Assembly (NCBI GenBank): GCA_905203765.1
Contig: CAJKXC010000030.1
Location: 1-29,203, forward strand
Length of the DNA stretch: 29,203 bases
DNA from: an uncultured Bacteroides sp.
GTDB taxonomy: Bacteria; Bacteroidota; Bacteroidia; Bacteroidales; Bacteroidaceae
Reading direction: 5' to 3'
The position numbers and the translations under genes were made by a program. This document shows, piece by piece, positions 1 through 8,577 of the stretch. Below the pieces are notes generated by a model that saw only the letters and a list, made by a program, of their open reading frames with translations, was not told the origin of the DNA and searched no databases. Within the stretch, counting starts at the first letter, position 1. Every line of letters starts with the position of its first letter.

Positions 1-23
1 TTATTTAATATCAAGAACATTCC

Positions 24-57
24 TTTGCATTTATTTAACTTTATATTTATACTTTTG
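24..57 (+). promoter_or_regulatory. Bacteroides-type promoter pointing into the kinase 3' end
   Basis: A perfect -7 box TACTTTTG lies at 50-57, with a -33 TTTG at 24-27 and 22 bp between them, close to the spacing known for Bacteroides sigma-ABfr promoters. It reads rightwards, yet the only gene to its right is the minus-strand kinase, so a transcript would be antisense to the kinase 3' end. It may also be a chance match in AT-rich DNA, or a relic of a lost gene. Confidence 0.4.
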
Positions 58-95
58 CAAAGAATGCCTTTATACACCTTATTATATATACAGAT

Positions 96-944
96 TTAAG
101 GTTCTTCAAGATTTAGAGAGTGGAACTCAATCAGTCCATTCATGGGTGTCTCTTCTATGATATCCAGTTCAATTCCAAATTCGTGGGCTACTTCACGCAG
201 AATTGTTGCATAACTATATGCTAATGAGCCGACAAAACGAATAGGATAATTCATATAGTCATATTGGGAGACATTACGAGTGAAGAAATTCCTAAGATTG
301 CCCGTTATTAAGTTGAATACATAGTCGTCTGTTGTATAATCGGCTAAGAAATAAGATAATGTAGACAAAAAGCGATTGGGGAACGGACGATTATACACAG
401 ACTCCATTACTTCATTAGGACTGATACGGAACTTCTCGAAAAAGTCTGCCGTAATATCCTTAGGAGCCAAGCCTTTCAGTACGTCTGATAAGAAGATTTT
501 TCCCAACACAGCGCCGCTGCCTTCATCGCCTAAGATGTATCCACCCGCTCTGACGTTTTTTACAATTATCTTTCCGTCGTAAAAGCATGAGTTAGAGCCT
601 GTTCCTAAGATGCAGGCAATGCCCGCTTCGCATTTGAACAAGCCACGGGCAGCAGCTAAAAGGTCGCTTTCTACCTGAATCGGTGTTTTGAATTGTGCTA
701 CCAATGAAGCCCCAAGTACATTTTTCTTTTCATAGGAAGTACAACCGGCACCATAGTAATACACTTGATCCAGCTTCCTTTTAAAAAAATGCTCGGGTAA
801 CCCTAACCGCACACTTCGGCTAATCTCTCTTCGTGTTTGGAAGAAAGGATTCAGCCCTTCAGTGAAAGCTCGCTGTATCAAATGATTATCTTCGACCAGC
901 GCCCATTCAGTTCTCGTAGAACCACTTTCCGCAATTAGTTTCAT
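96..944 (-). CDS. BadF/BadG/BcrA/BcrD-family ATPase, N-acetylglucosamine kinase-like
   Basis: This 282-residue protein has the ASKHA (actin/sugar kinase) fold signature. The phosphate-1 loop ESGSTRTEW is at residues 6-14, an acidic ESD segment is at 92-94, GTGSNS at 114-119 and GDEGSG at 139-144. Family members phosphorylate N-acetylglucosamine or related sugars in the cytoplasm using ATP. The usual phosphate-1 sequence in Bacteroides relatives is DSGSTKTDW, so both aspartates are replaced here by glutamate, which may alter catalysis or substrate. The gene is divergent from susC across 418 bp and has its own -7 box at 970-977. A role in handling sugar imported by the SusC/D pair is inference from position only. 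Family assignment is firm; substrate is unknown. Confidence 0.85.
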   Translation of the reverse strand: MKLIAESGSTRTEWALVEDNHLIQRAFTEGLNPFFQTRREISRSVRLGLPEHFFKRKLDQVYYYGAGCTSYEKKNVLGASLVAQFKTPIQVESDLLAAARGLFKCEAGIACILGTGSNSCFYDGKIIVKNVRAGGYILGDEGSGAVLGKIFLSDVLKGLAPKDITADFFEKFRISPNEVMESVYNRPFPNRFLSTLSYFLADYTTDDYVFNLITGNLRNFFTRNVSQYDYMNYPIRFVGSLAYSYATILREVAHEFGIELDIIEETPMNGLIEFHSLNLEEP

Positions 945-969
945 AGGTAGTTAGTTTTAGAATTGAATA

Positions 970-1000
970 CAAATATATAGCTTTTTTTAAGCTTCGCAAG
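970..1000 (-). promoter_or_regulatory. Promoter of the BadF-type kinase
   Basis: Read on the minus strand, a perfect -7 box TATATTTG covers 977-970. A CTTG at 1000-997 sits 19 bp upstream as a weak -33 element. The start codon is 26 bp downstream of the box, a typical distance in this window. Confidence 0.55.
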
Positions 1001-1196
1001 ATTATTTCGAGAAAAAGTTTTTTTAGCTGCCATACACCATATTGGGGGATATTATAGTCTTTTTACTTTTTGAGAACCGATGGCGTGCTCTTTCATTTTT
1101 CCATGCATCTACCGTACCATGCGCTACAGCATATTAAAGCACTGTATATAAGCAAATAGAGAACGATTTTACTAAGTTCTTTTTGTACTTGGTAAA

Positions 1197-1322
1197 ATGA
1201 TGAAATTAAGTGATGTAACGACAGATTATCAACCTTTAAATGCAAAATATGCCTATGATAAAATTGAAAGAACACTCGGAATGACTTTTGATTATCCCGA
1301 CCAATTTATTCCCTTGACCTAA
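1197..1322 (+). CDS. Possible small ORF or gene remnant, 41 residues
   Basis: An open frame runs from two adjacent ATG codons (1197, 1200) to a TAA at 1320-1322. The encoded peptide is soluble and of mixed composition, with a C-terminal half containing KIERTLGMTFDYPDQF that looks like real protein sequence rather than random translation. No signal peptide or membrane segment is visible. The frame closes 23 bp upstream at a TAA, so it could be the tail of a decayed gene or a genuine small protein. I do not recognise its family. No clear ribosome-binding site is visible, which is normal in Bacteroides and so neither supports nor rejects translation. Confidence 0.25.
   Translation: MMKLSDVTTDYQPLNAKYAYDKIERTLGMTFDYPDQFIPLT
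1283..1290 (+). promoter_or_regulatory. Candidate -7 box for susC
   Basis: GACTTTTG matches TAnnTTTG except at the first base and lies 72 bp upstream of the susC start. An ATTG at 1263-1266 is the only -33-like element, with slightly short spacing. It is the best of several weak candidates, so susC expression probably needs an activator or uses a site I did not recognise. Confidence 0.25.
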
Positions 1323-1362
1323 TTTAAAGAAGTAATTAAATTAACAAAATCATCAATCTTTT

Positions 1363-4300
1363 ATGAATGAAGATCGTAAAAAACGAGGATTGGCGCATAG
1401 CAAAATCCTCACAGCAGTGGCTATCAGCACATTGCTATTAGGTAGCAGTAATGTACTGGCTACTCAGACTGCTTCAGGCAGTGTTTCGGAAGTGACAGAG
1501 CAGTTGCAATCTATTACTGTAACCGGATTGGTAGTAGATGCTACGGGTGAACCGATTATTGGTGCCAGTGTGGTGGAAAAAGGCACTACTAATGGTGGTA
1601 TCACTGACATTAACGGTAAATTCACGTTGAGTGTAAAGCCGGGGGCTATATTGAAAGTGTCTTATGTAGGCTATCAGACGCAGGAAGTGAAGGCTGTCAG
1701 AACAATGAAAGTAACTTTGAAGGAAGACAGTGAACTCCTTTCAGAAGTCGTGGTTGTAGGTTACGGCTCACAGAAAAAAGAAAATCTGACAGGAGCGGTA
1801 GCATCAGTGGATGTCAATAAGACATTGGAAGGACGTCAGATCCCTGATGTGGGCCGTGGTTTGCAAGGTACTACACCGGGTCTGTCGGTTGTTATTCCGA
1901 GTGGTGAAATCGGTTCTGACCCAACGATGAAAATTCGTGGTCAAATTGGCTCTATTGATGGTGCTTCTACTCCGCTAATCTTATTGGACAATGTGGAGAT
2001 TCCATCTATTCAAATGGTGAATCCGGATGATATTGAATCAATCTCAATCTTGAAAGATGCTGCTTCTGCTTCTATTTATGGTGCGAAGGGTGCATTTGGC
2101 GTTGTGCTGATTACTTCTAAAAAGGGTGCAAAGTCAGAAAAGGTAGATGTAAGCTACTCCGGAAACTTCTCATGGCAGAATATCTCTAAAAAAATGGAGA
2201 TGGCAGGTGTTGATGGTATTCAATACCGCATTGACGCTCTGAAACGTTCTGGTGGTACTATTGCCGGCGCATTCTGGTATGTAAATGAAACCAGCCTTGA
2301 AAGAGCAAGAGAATGGGAATCTAAGTGGGGTGGCAAGATTGGCAAGAATGACCCGTTTGTGTTTGGTCGTGACTGGTATGTGGATGCTTCTAACCGCAAG
2401 TTCTCTATGCGTACTTTTGATCCGTACGATTACATGATTCGCGAGTGGACCCCTTCTCAAACCCACAATATCTCAGTTAGTGGTAAGAGTGGAAAGACAA
2501 CCTACAATGCAAGTTTGGGCTATTTGGATCAGAATGGTTTGATGAAATTGGCAAAGCATGACGATTTCCGTCGTTGGAATGGTTCCGTACGAATCAGTAC
2601 TGAAATAAACAAGTACATCACTTTCCGTGCCGGTGCCAATTATTCAAAGCGTAATAAGCGTTATGCCTATGCTACTAACTCTACAACAGCTGACCCGTGG
2701 CTGTATCTTTACCGTTGGGATACTACTTATCCGATGGGATATGATGAGAACGGCAATGAAATGCGCAGTCCGGCATCTGAAATCCACCAGGCTAATACGG
2801 CTAATATAGAAAATAATTACTTGAGTTTTAATACCGGTGCAACAATCAATCTGACCAAAGACTGGAAAGTTGATATCGATTATACATACGCCGGAGAAGA
2901 TCAAATCTGGAAGAAGAATGGTACTAAATTTACGGCTGCTGATACATGGAGCGCTCCAATCAAGAGGCTGGACGAGAATGGTCAACAAGTATATGTGAAC
3001 AATATGGGACAAGTGGTGTCTGCTGGAACGGAAGGTGCTATCGCTGCTTATGACCTGTTCTATCACCAGTATACTACCGATGGGGCTAGTCCTGACCACA
3101 TCCGTCGTGAAGTAAAGAATGCAAAGCGTCATACGCTGAACATAACTACCGACTATAACTGGCAAATCAATGAAGATAACAATCTGAAAGTTTTAATCGG
3201 TATGAACCGTTCCGATTGGGAATCAGAAGATAATTGGTCACAAATCACCAATTTGACAGATATCATCAACCCAAGTTGGGATAAAACGATCGGTACCCAG
3301 ACCTCTAGTGGTAACCTTTATTGGGATGGACAACTCGGTTTCTTTGGTCGTGTGAACTATAATTTGATGGATAAGTATTTGTTGGAGGCTAATGTTCGCT
3401 ATGACGGTTCTTCTAAGTTCCCAAGCAGTTTACAATGGCGTACTTTCCCGTCATTCTCTGTTGGATGGCGTGTGGGAGAAGAAGCATTTATGCAATGGGC
3501 AAAACCGGCTCTTTCTTCTTTGAAACTTCGTGGTTCTTGGGGTATGATTGGTGACCAGACTGTGCCTAACACCCTTTATGTTCCGACAATCAGCCAGGGT
3601 AACACCAATACCTATGCATGGTTGGATGCCAATGGCAATAAGTTGATTATGACCGGAACACCGGCAGCCGTTGATGCCAATATCACTTGGCAGGATATAT
3701 ATACACTGGATTTCGGTGTTGATGCCCGTTTCTTCAATGGTGAATTAGGTGCTACCTTCGATTGGTTCCAACGTGATACTAAGAATATGATTGTTCCCGG
3801 GGCTGGTGTCGCTCCTACATTTGGTGCAAGTGCTCCTAAGGGCAATTTCGGTTCTTTGAGAACAAGAGGATGGGAAATATCCATCGACTATAACCATATG
3901 TTCAACAACGGACTGAGCGTGAATGCCATGTTTACTTTATCCGATGCGTTGACCGAAATTACTGAATATGGCGATACAAAGAGCATTGATGATTGGTATG
4001 TAGGTAAGAATTATGGAGAAATCTGGGGTTACCGTACAGACCGTCTTTATCAGAAAGATGATTTTGTATATGAAGGTGGTAAATTGGTAACAACGTGGGC
4101 ATTGAACGGTAAAGAAGTTGCTGAAGGAACGCCAGGCGCTAAACAAGTGAATAAATTGAAAGACCCGAAGGGTATCTATCAGGATTATTTCCAAAGCGGT
4201 ACATTCCGTTTCGGTCCTGGTGATGTGAAGTTCAAAGACCTGGACGGTGACGGCCAGATTAATGATGGTAGCCGTTCTGTTGATGATCACGGTGATGTGG

Positions 4301-4854
4301 AGAAAATCGGTAATTCTACTCCTCGCTTTGAATACGGTCTCCGCTTGGGAGCATCTTACAAAGGTTTTGACGCATCTATCTTCATGCAAGGTGTAGGTAG
4401 CCGTAAAATCTGGGGTGCAGGCTTCTTGGCTATTCCGGGCTTCAATACAGGTGATGGTGCTATGCCGCAAGCCTTTGCAGGAGACTATTGGACAGAAGAA
4501 AACACGAATGCCTTCTATCCGGCAGCATGTAATATGGGTGGCTCGAATAGCGGATATAATCTGCAGAAGCAAGATAGATACTTGCTGAATATGGCTTACT
4601 TCCGTATTAAGAATATCACATTGGGCTATACGCTTCCCCGCGAGTTGACAAGCAAGATATGGATAAACAAGGCACGTGTCTACGTAGCTTGCGAGAACTT
4701 CTTCACTTTTGATAAATTGAATGGCCTGCCTATCGATCCGGAAGAAATATCTGGTTTCTCAATGTTCAATAGCGACAATTATAATTCTAGCCGTACAGGT
4801 GTTGGTACACCGACTATGAAGAATATGTCTGTAGGTATTCAGTTAAACTTCTAA
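1363..4854 (+). CDS. SusC/RagA-family TonB-dependent outer-membrane transporter
   Basis: The 1163-residue protein is a SusC-type transporter that imports glycans or other nutrients through the outer membrane using TonB energy. The N-terminus has a signal peptide (hydrophobic core about residues 17-33). A carboxypeptidase-regulatory-like beta-sandwich follows (about 50-130, with the family pattern GEPIIGASVVEKGTTNG). The TonB-box/plug start ELLSEVVVVGYG is at about 128-139, then plug and beta-barrel, ending in an aromatic residue (QLNF). There is no N-terminal STN domain, so direct signalling to an anti-sigma factor is unlikely. susD follows after 13 bp. No glycoside hydrolase, sulfatase, peptidase or regulator gene adjoins the pair, so the substrate cannot be inferred. 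Confidence 0.96.
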   Translation: MNEDRKKRGLAHSKILTAVAISTLLLGSSNVLATQTASGSVSEVTEQLQSITVTGLVVDATGEPIIGASVVEKGTTNGGITDINGKFTLSVKPGAILKVSYVGYQTQEVKAVRTMKVTLKEDSELLSEVVVVGYGSQKKENLTGAVASVDVNKTLEGRQIPDVGRGLQGTTPGLSVVIPSGEIGSDPTMKIRGQIGSIDGASTPLILLDNVEIPSIQMVNPDDIESISILKDAASASIYGAKGAFGVVLITSKKGAKSEKVDVSYSGNFSWQNISKKMEMAGVDGIQYRIDALKRSGGTIAGAFWYVNETSLERAREWESKWGGKIGKNDPFVFGRDWYVDASNRKFSMRTFDPYDYMIREWTPSQTHNISVSGKSGKTTYNASLGYLDQNGLMKLAKHDDFRRWNGSVRISTEINKYITFRAGANYSKRNKRYAYATNSTTADPWLYLYRWDTTYPMGYDENGNEMRSPASEIHQANTANIENNYLSFNTGATINLTKDWKVDIDYTYAGEDQIWKKNGTKFTAADTWSAPIKRLDENGQQVYVNNMGQVVSAGTEGAIAAYDLFYHQYTTDGASPDHIRREVKNAKRHTLNITTDYNWQINEDNNLKVLIGMNRSDWESEDNWSQITNLTDIINPSWDKTIGTQTSSGNLYWDGQLGFFGRVNYNLMDKYLLEANVRYDGSSKFPSSLQWRTFPSFSVGWRVGEEAFMQWAKPALSSLKLRGSWGMIGDQTVPNTLYVPTISQGNTNTYAWLDANGNKLIMTGTPAAVDANITWQDIYTLDFGVDARFFNGELGATFDWFQRDTKNMIVPGAGVAPTFGASAPKGNFGSLRTRGWEISIDYNHMFNNGLSVNAMFTLSDALTEITEYGDTKSIDDWYVGKNYGEIWGYRTDRLYQKDDFVYEGGKLVTTWALNGKEVAEGTPGAKQVNKLKDPKGIYQDYFQSGTFRFGPGDVKFKDLDGDGQINDGSRSVDDHGDVEKIGNSTPRFEYGLRLGASYKGFDASIFMQGVGSRKIWGAGFLAIPGFNTGDGAMPQAFAGDYWTEENTNAFYPAACNMGGSNSGYNLQKQDRYLLNMAYFRIKNITLGYTLPRELTSKIWINKARVYVACENFFTFDKLNGLPIDPEEISGFSMFNSDNYNSSRTGVGTPTMKNMSVGIQLNF

Positions 4855-4867
4855 AAACATATCCAAT

Positions 4868-6703
4868 ATGAAAAAATATATATATACAATACTGGCTGCG
4901 GCAACTTTTACTTTTGTGAGTTGCGATGACATCTTGGATCGTCCGCAGTTGAACACTCCAACGGATGAGACCTATTGGAAAACCGAAATGGACGCCCGCC
5001 TCTTCTCTAACGGATTCTATCCGGAATATTTTATCGGCTACGGTGTGAGTTGGAACACCAACTATTCTCCTTTGCGCGGTTATTCATTCGATGATAATTT
5101 GGCAAGTTCTGGTAAACAAAGCACTTTCGAAAATAAAGTTCCTGATAGTCGTGCCAATACCTCAGCTGCTGCTGTTAATGACGCAAACTATCTGACCCAG
5201 TACGTAGGACCGAAATGGAATTTCGCTTGGGTTCGCAAGGCTAATATTTTCTTAAGCCGTTTGGAAACCAAAATGAAAGGTAATGTGTCTGATGAAGCAT
5301 ATAACCATTGGCATGCCGTAGCTGCTTTCTATAAATGTTTCGCCTATGCTCGCTTGGTAGCTACTTATGGTGACGTGCCTTATTTTGAAGCAGATTTCCC
5401 CAACACTGATAAGGAAACGATGTTTAAAGATCGTGATAGCCGTGTATTTGTGATGGACAAGGTACATGATTTGTTGAAGAATGAAGTGCTGGTAAATATG
5501 CGTAATGACGATGGTACCAATATGCTGAATCGTTATGTCGCAGCGGCCTTTGCTTCTCGTTGGATGCTGTTTGAAGGAACATGGCAGAAGTATCATGGCG
5601 GTGACCAAACTGCAGCTAACAAATATTTGACTTTGGCAAAAGAAGCGGCAGATATAGTTATCAATAGTGGCTTATATGCTATTGACACCCCGTTTCATGA
5701 GTTGTTCGGCTCTCAAGATTTGAAGGGAAATAAAGAAGCTTTGATGTATCGCCATTTTGATTTTGATCAAGCAGTGAGACATTGTATTGCTTCCTATTCC
5801 AACGGACAGGAGAGCCAGTCTCCGGCTCCCAACCTTGCCTTGGTGAAGTCATTTATTTGTCAGGATGGGAAGGTCTACCAACATTCTGATATGGAAAATG
5901 CAGAAGTGTTGAGCATAGCAAACTTGGCAAAAACTCGTGACCCGCGTTTTGAAGCAACCTTCATAGATCATGTAAATGTCAATTCCTCTACATTATTGTA
6001 TGCTGCTAAATTTATTGACCGCGCAGGATTGGCATTGGAAAATCCGGGAGCCAATCCCCTTTATGGTTCAAATACAAACACCAATGATGGACCTGTTATC
6101 CGCTATGCAGAAGTGTTGCTGAACTGGATTGAGGCGAAAGCTGAATTGGGCAATGTAACGCAAGAAGATATTGACAAGTCTATCAATCAGTTGAGACGTC
6201 GTCCATTGGACGCAACTGCTATTGAAAAAGGTTTGGAAAATACTGCTGATATGAAGTTGAGCGATATTACAGCAGACTTTGATCCGGCTCGCGATCAAGA
6301 TGTAGCTCCTCTCATTTGGGAGGTTCGTCGTGAACGCCGTATGGAACTGGTTTATGAACATTGCAGACTGCATGATATCAAACGTTGGAAGAAGTTGGAT
6401 TATATGGATAATGAAAAATATCCGGATACAATGATGGGACCATGGGTTGATATGCCAAAAGAAGTTCCTGCTTACTTGGGTGAAGACTACATCGGTAAAC
6501 GTCAGGTAAAGAAAGCGGATGGTACGATTGTTACGTTTGATGGTACAAATGCTGCCGACATGATAGGATACTATATCCCGGAGAACGCACAACCGCGTGA
6601 TATTTTTACTGATCGTAGCTATTGCTCACCGATTGGTACACAAGATATCCAATTGTACGAAGATAATGGTGGTTATAAACTGACCCAAACTACTGGCTGG
6701 TAA
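4868..6703 (+). CDS. SusD/RagB-family nutrient-binding lipoprotein
   Basis: This 611-residue surface lipoprotein is expected to form the lid of the SusC transporter and bind the incoming substrate. A lipoprotein signal peptide ends in the lipobox FVSC with the lipidated cysteine at residue 19, followed by DD. The N-terminal pattern DDILDRPQLNTPTDETYW and the later helical segment with TPR-like character (FAWVRKANIFLSRLE) are typical of SusD. The C-terminal region has the conserved WEVRRERRMEL segment, in which RRER precedes the usual dirRW motif (HDIKRWKKLDYM). Length is slightly above the family average. It is co-transcribed with susC and closed by the hairpin at 6718-6771. Confidence 0.96.
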   Translation: MKKYIYTILAAATFTFVSCDDILDRPQLNTPTDETYWKTEMDARLFSNGFYPEYFIGYGVSWNTNYSPLRGYSFDDNLASSGKQSTFENKVPDSRANTSAAAVNDANYLTQYVGPKWNFAWVRKANIFLSRLETKMKGNVSDEAYNHWHAVAAFYKCFAYARLVATYGDVPYFEADFPNTDKETMFKDRDSRVFVMDKVHDLLKNEVLVNMRNDDGTNMLNRYVAAAFASRWMLFEGTWQKYHGGDQTAANKYLTLAKEAADIVINSGLYAIDTPFHELFGSQDLKGNKEALMYRHFDFDQAVRHCIASYSNGQESQSPAPNLALVKSFICQDGKVYQHSDMENAEVLSIANLAKTRDPRFEATFIDHVNVNSSTLLYAAKFIDRAGLALENPGANPLYGSNTNTNDGPVIRYAEVLLNWIEAKAELGNVTQEDIDKSINQLRRRPLDATAIEKGLENTADMKLSDITADFDPARDQDVAPLIWEVRRERRMELVYEHCRLHDIKRWKKLDYMDNEKYPDTMMGPWVDMPKEVPAYLGEDYIGKRQVKKADGTIVTFDGTNAADMIGYYIPENAQPRDIFTDRSYCSPIGTQDIQLYEDNGGYKLTQTTGW

Positions 6704-6717
6704 TAAGAGTCATTCAT

Positions 6718-6771
6718 AAGCGCCCATTCATTAGTCTGTTTTGCATACATAATGAAGTGGGCGCTTATTTT
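6718..6771 (+). terminator. Strong hairpin terminator after susD
   Basis: The left arm at 6718-6733 and the right arm at 6750-6766 pair over 16 bp with one bulged base (AAGCGCCCA opposite TGGGCGCTT at the stem base). The arms are separated by a 16-nt loop and followed by ATTTT. The first in-frame ATG of the next reading frame (6752) lies inside the right arm, which argues that that gene starts later. Confidence 0.85.
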
Positions 6772-6793
6772 CTTTATACAAAAAAATAATGCC

Positions 6794-7435
6794 ATGAAGC
6801 AATTTCTACTTTTACTAATTTGTTGTACTAGTTTTGTCCATGCGCAGGACAAGGAAATGTCTCCTTATCTTTTTGAAGAGTTTCAAAACGCTGTAGTTTA
6901 TTTTAAAGACGGCTCGCAATATCATGAAAAGATGAATTATAACCTGTTGGTCGAGAAATTTTATTTTATAGATCATACGGACAATAAAGTGAAGGTCTTA
7001 AGTAATCCGCAAGATATACAAGTCATTAAGTTCGGTAGCCGGGTGTTTTATACGGAGGCAGATAGAGGTATTGAAATTTTGCCAACCACTCCGGTACTAT
7101 ATGTGCAATACAAAGGAAACATACGTAAAGAAGCTTCAACTGGAGCATACGGGCAGGCTACGGAAACAACTTCCGTGAAAACTTATGGAGGTACTTACGG
7201 AGGTCGGGGAGAGCGCTATGACTTTGACCCTGAGAAACTGGTGGTTGGCAACCGATACAATATTTATTGGTTGGAGCGGAAAGGGAAAAAGAAAGCTTTC
7301 AAAAATTTCAAGCAATTCATTAAACTATATCCGGAGCATAAAGAGGAAGTGGGTAAGTTTATCGAAGACAATCATGTTGATTTTAATGATGTGCAGCAGA
7401 TAAAGGCATTATGCATTCATGCAGAATCGCTGTGA
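6794..7435 (+). CDS. Exported protein of unknown function, 213 residues
   Basis: I do not recognise the family. The start chosen is ATG 6794. It is directly followed by a clean Sec signal peptide (MKQFLLLLICCTSFVHAQ), whereas the longer frame from 6752 would begin inside the susD terminator and put 14 charged or aromatic residues before the signal. The mature protein is mixed alpha/beta, with a beta-rich first half (AVVYFKDGSQYHEKMNYN, then VKVLSNPQDIQVIKFGSRVFY). A glycine/tyrosine/threonine-rich linker follows (about mature residues 100-125), and a lysine-rich helical C-terminus (NFKQFIKLYPEHKEEVGKF). That last part resembles the ends of other small Bacteroides periplasmic proteins. It is likely periplasmic. 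It is separated from susD by a terminator and from asd by a bidirectional terminator, so it is probably its own transcript. Confidence 0.75.
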   Translation: MKQFLLLLICCTSFVHAQDKEMSPYLFEEFQNAVVYFKDGSQYHEKMNYNLLVEKFYFIDHTDNKVKVLSNPQDIQVIKFGSRVFYTEADRGIEILPTTPVLYVQYKGNIRKEASTGAYGQATETTSVKTYGGTYGGRGERYDFDPEKLVVGNRYNIYWLERKGKKKAFKNFKQFIKLYPEHKEEVGKFIEDNHVDFNDVQQIKALCIHAESL

Positions 7436-7479
7436 AACTGTTGATGGCTTATAAAATGTTTGAAAGAAAAGCATAGAAA

Positions 7480-7516
7480 AAGGGACTGTTTTGGGTTTTA
7501 CCAGACAGTCCCCTTC
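7480..7516. terminator. Bidirectional terminator between convergent genes
   Basis: GGGACTGT at 7482-7489 pairs with ACAGTCCC at 7505-7512 around a 15-nt loop. A-rich sequence precedes it (T-run on the minus strand) and a pyrimidine/T-rich tail follows it. It sits between the 3' ends of the exported protein gene and asd and can serve both. Confidence 0.8.
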
Positions 7517-7538
7517 TATTTCTTATTTGTGGATATTC

Positions 7539-8546
7539 TTATACCGCCTTTTCCTTTATCAGATATTCCGCAATCTGCACCGCATTCAGTGCAGCGCCTT
7601 TCTTGATTTGGTCGCCTACGATCCAGAAAGTTAATCCGTTTTCGTTGGTGAGGTCTTTACGGATACGGCCTACGTAAACGGGATCTTTACCGGCAAGGAA
7701 CAACGGCATCGGATATTCCTTCTCTGCCGGGTTGTCCATCAGTACCAGACCATCGCCGTTGGCAAAGGCTTCGCGGGCTTCTTCTACGGAGATAGGGCGT
7801 TCGGTCTCTACCCAGATGCTTTCTGAGTGGGAACGAAGGGCCGGAACACGTACACAAGTGGCGCTTACCTTGATGTCGGAATGCATAATCTTGCGGGTTT
7901 CATTGAACATCTTCATCTCTTCCTTGGTGTATCCGTTTTCGGTGAATACGTCAATCTGCGGGATGAGGTTGAATGCCAGCTGATAAGCAAACTTCTCTAC
8001 GGTAACAGGTTCGCCTGCCAATACCTGGCGGTATTGCTGGTACAACTCGTCCATAGCGGCAGCACCGGCACCACTGGCAGCCTGGTACGTGGAAACGTGT
8101 ACGGTCTTTATATGAGAAAGCTGTTCGATGGCTTTCAGTGCCACTACCATCTGGATAGTAGTACAGTTGGGGTTGGCAATGATGCCACGCGGACGGTCCT
8201 TGGCGTCGGCAGCGTTCATTTCGGGTACAACCAAAGGTACATCGGCATCCATACGGAAGGCGCTGGAATTGTCAATCATTACGGCTCCGTACTTGGTAAT
8301 GGTCTCGGCGAACTCTTTAGAGGTGCCTGCGCCTGCGGAAGTGAAAGCGATATCAACCCCTTTAAAGTCATCGTTGTGTTGCAAGAGTTTAACCTCGATC
8401 TGTTTACCGCGGAAGGTATATTTAGTGCCGGCACTGCGTTTAGAACCGAACAATACTAACTCGTCCAACGGGAAATTCCTTTCATCGAGCACTCGCAGGA
8501 ACTCCTGTCCCACGGCTCCGCTTGCTCCAACAATAGCTACTTTCAT
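7539..8546 (-). CDS. asd: Aspartate-semialdehyde dehydrogenase
   Basis: The 335-residue enzyme makes L-aspartate-4-semialdehyde from aspartyl phosphate with NADPH. This is the branch point to lysine/diaminopimelate, threonine and methionine in the cytoplasm. The NADP-binding loop GASGAVGQEF is at residues 7-16. The catalytic cysteine is C128 in NPNCTT, and the substrate-binding RVPALRSHSE segment lies in the C-terminal half. Length and motifs match the family. It has its own promoter at 8691-8698 and an unusually long leader (about 140 nt) built of 8-bp repeats that can fold into a hairpin. No aspartokinase or other lysine-pathway gene adjoins it. Confidence 0.97.
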   Translation of the reverse strand: MKVAIVGASGAVGQEFLRVLDERNFPLDELVLFGSKRSAGTKYTFRGKQIEVKLLQHNDDFKGVDIAFTSAGAGTSKEFAETITKYGAVMIDNSSAFRMDADVPLVVPEMNAADAKDRPRGIIANPNCTTIQMVVALKAIEQLSHIKTVHVSTYQAASGAGAAAMDELYQQYRQVLAGEPVTVEKFAYQLAFNLIPQIDVFTENGYTKEEMKMFNETRKIMHSDIKVSATCVRVPALRSHSESIWVETERPISVEEAREAFANGDGLVLMDNPAEKEYPMPLFLAGKDPVYVGRIRKDLTNENGLTFWIVGDQIKKGAALNAVQIAEYLIKEKAV

Positions 8547-8577
8547 TTTTTTCTTTTGTTTTTAGTTTGTAATTTAG

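Larger units (their letters stand above)
945..1362. other. 418-bp intergenic region between kinase and susC
   Basis: This stretch holds the kinase promoter (970-1000), a possible 41-codon ORF (1197-1322) and a weak candidate susC promoter (1283-1290). A T-rich block near 1062-1072 resembles a -7 box but has one extra T. No strong hairpin or known RNA was recognised. No sigma/anti-sigma pair or hybrid two-component regulator, the usual partners of susCD loci, is present. Confidence 0.6.

Noticed and set aside
1093..1275. 60-codon minus-strand frame upstream of susC
   Set aside because: There is no protein-like pattern beyond hydrophobic residues expected from AT-rich DNA, and it overlaps the better-looking plus-strand ORF.
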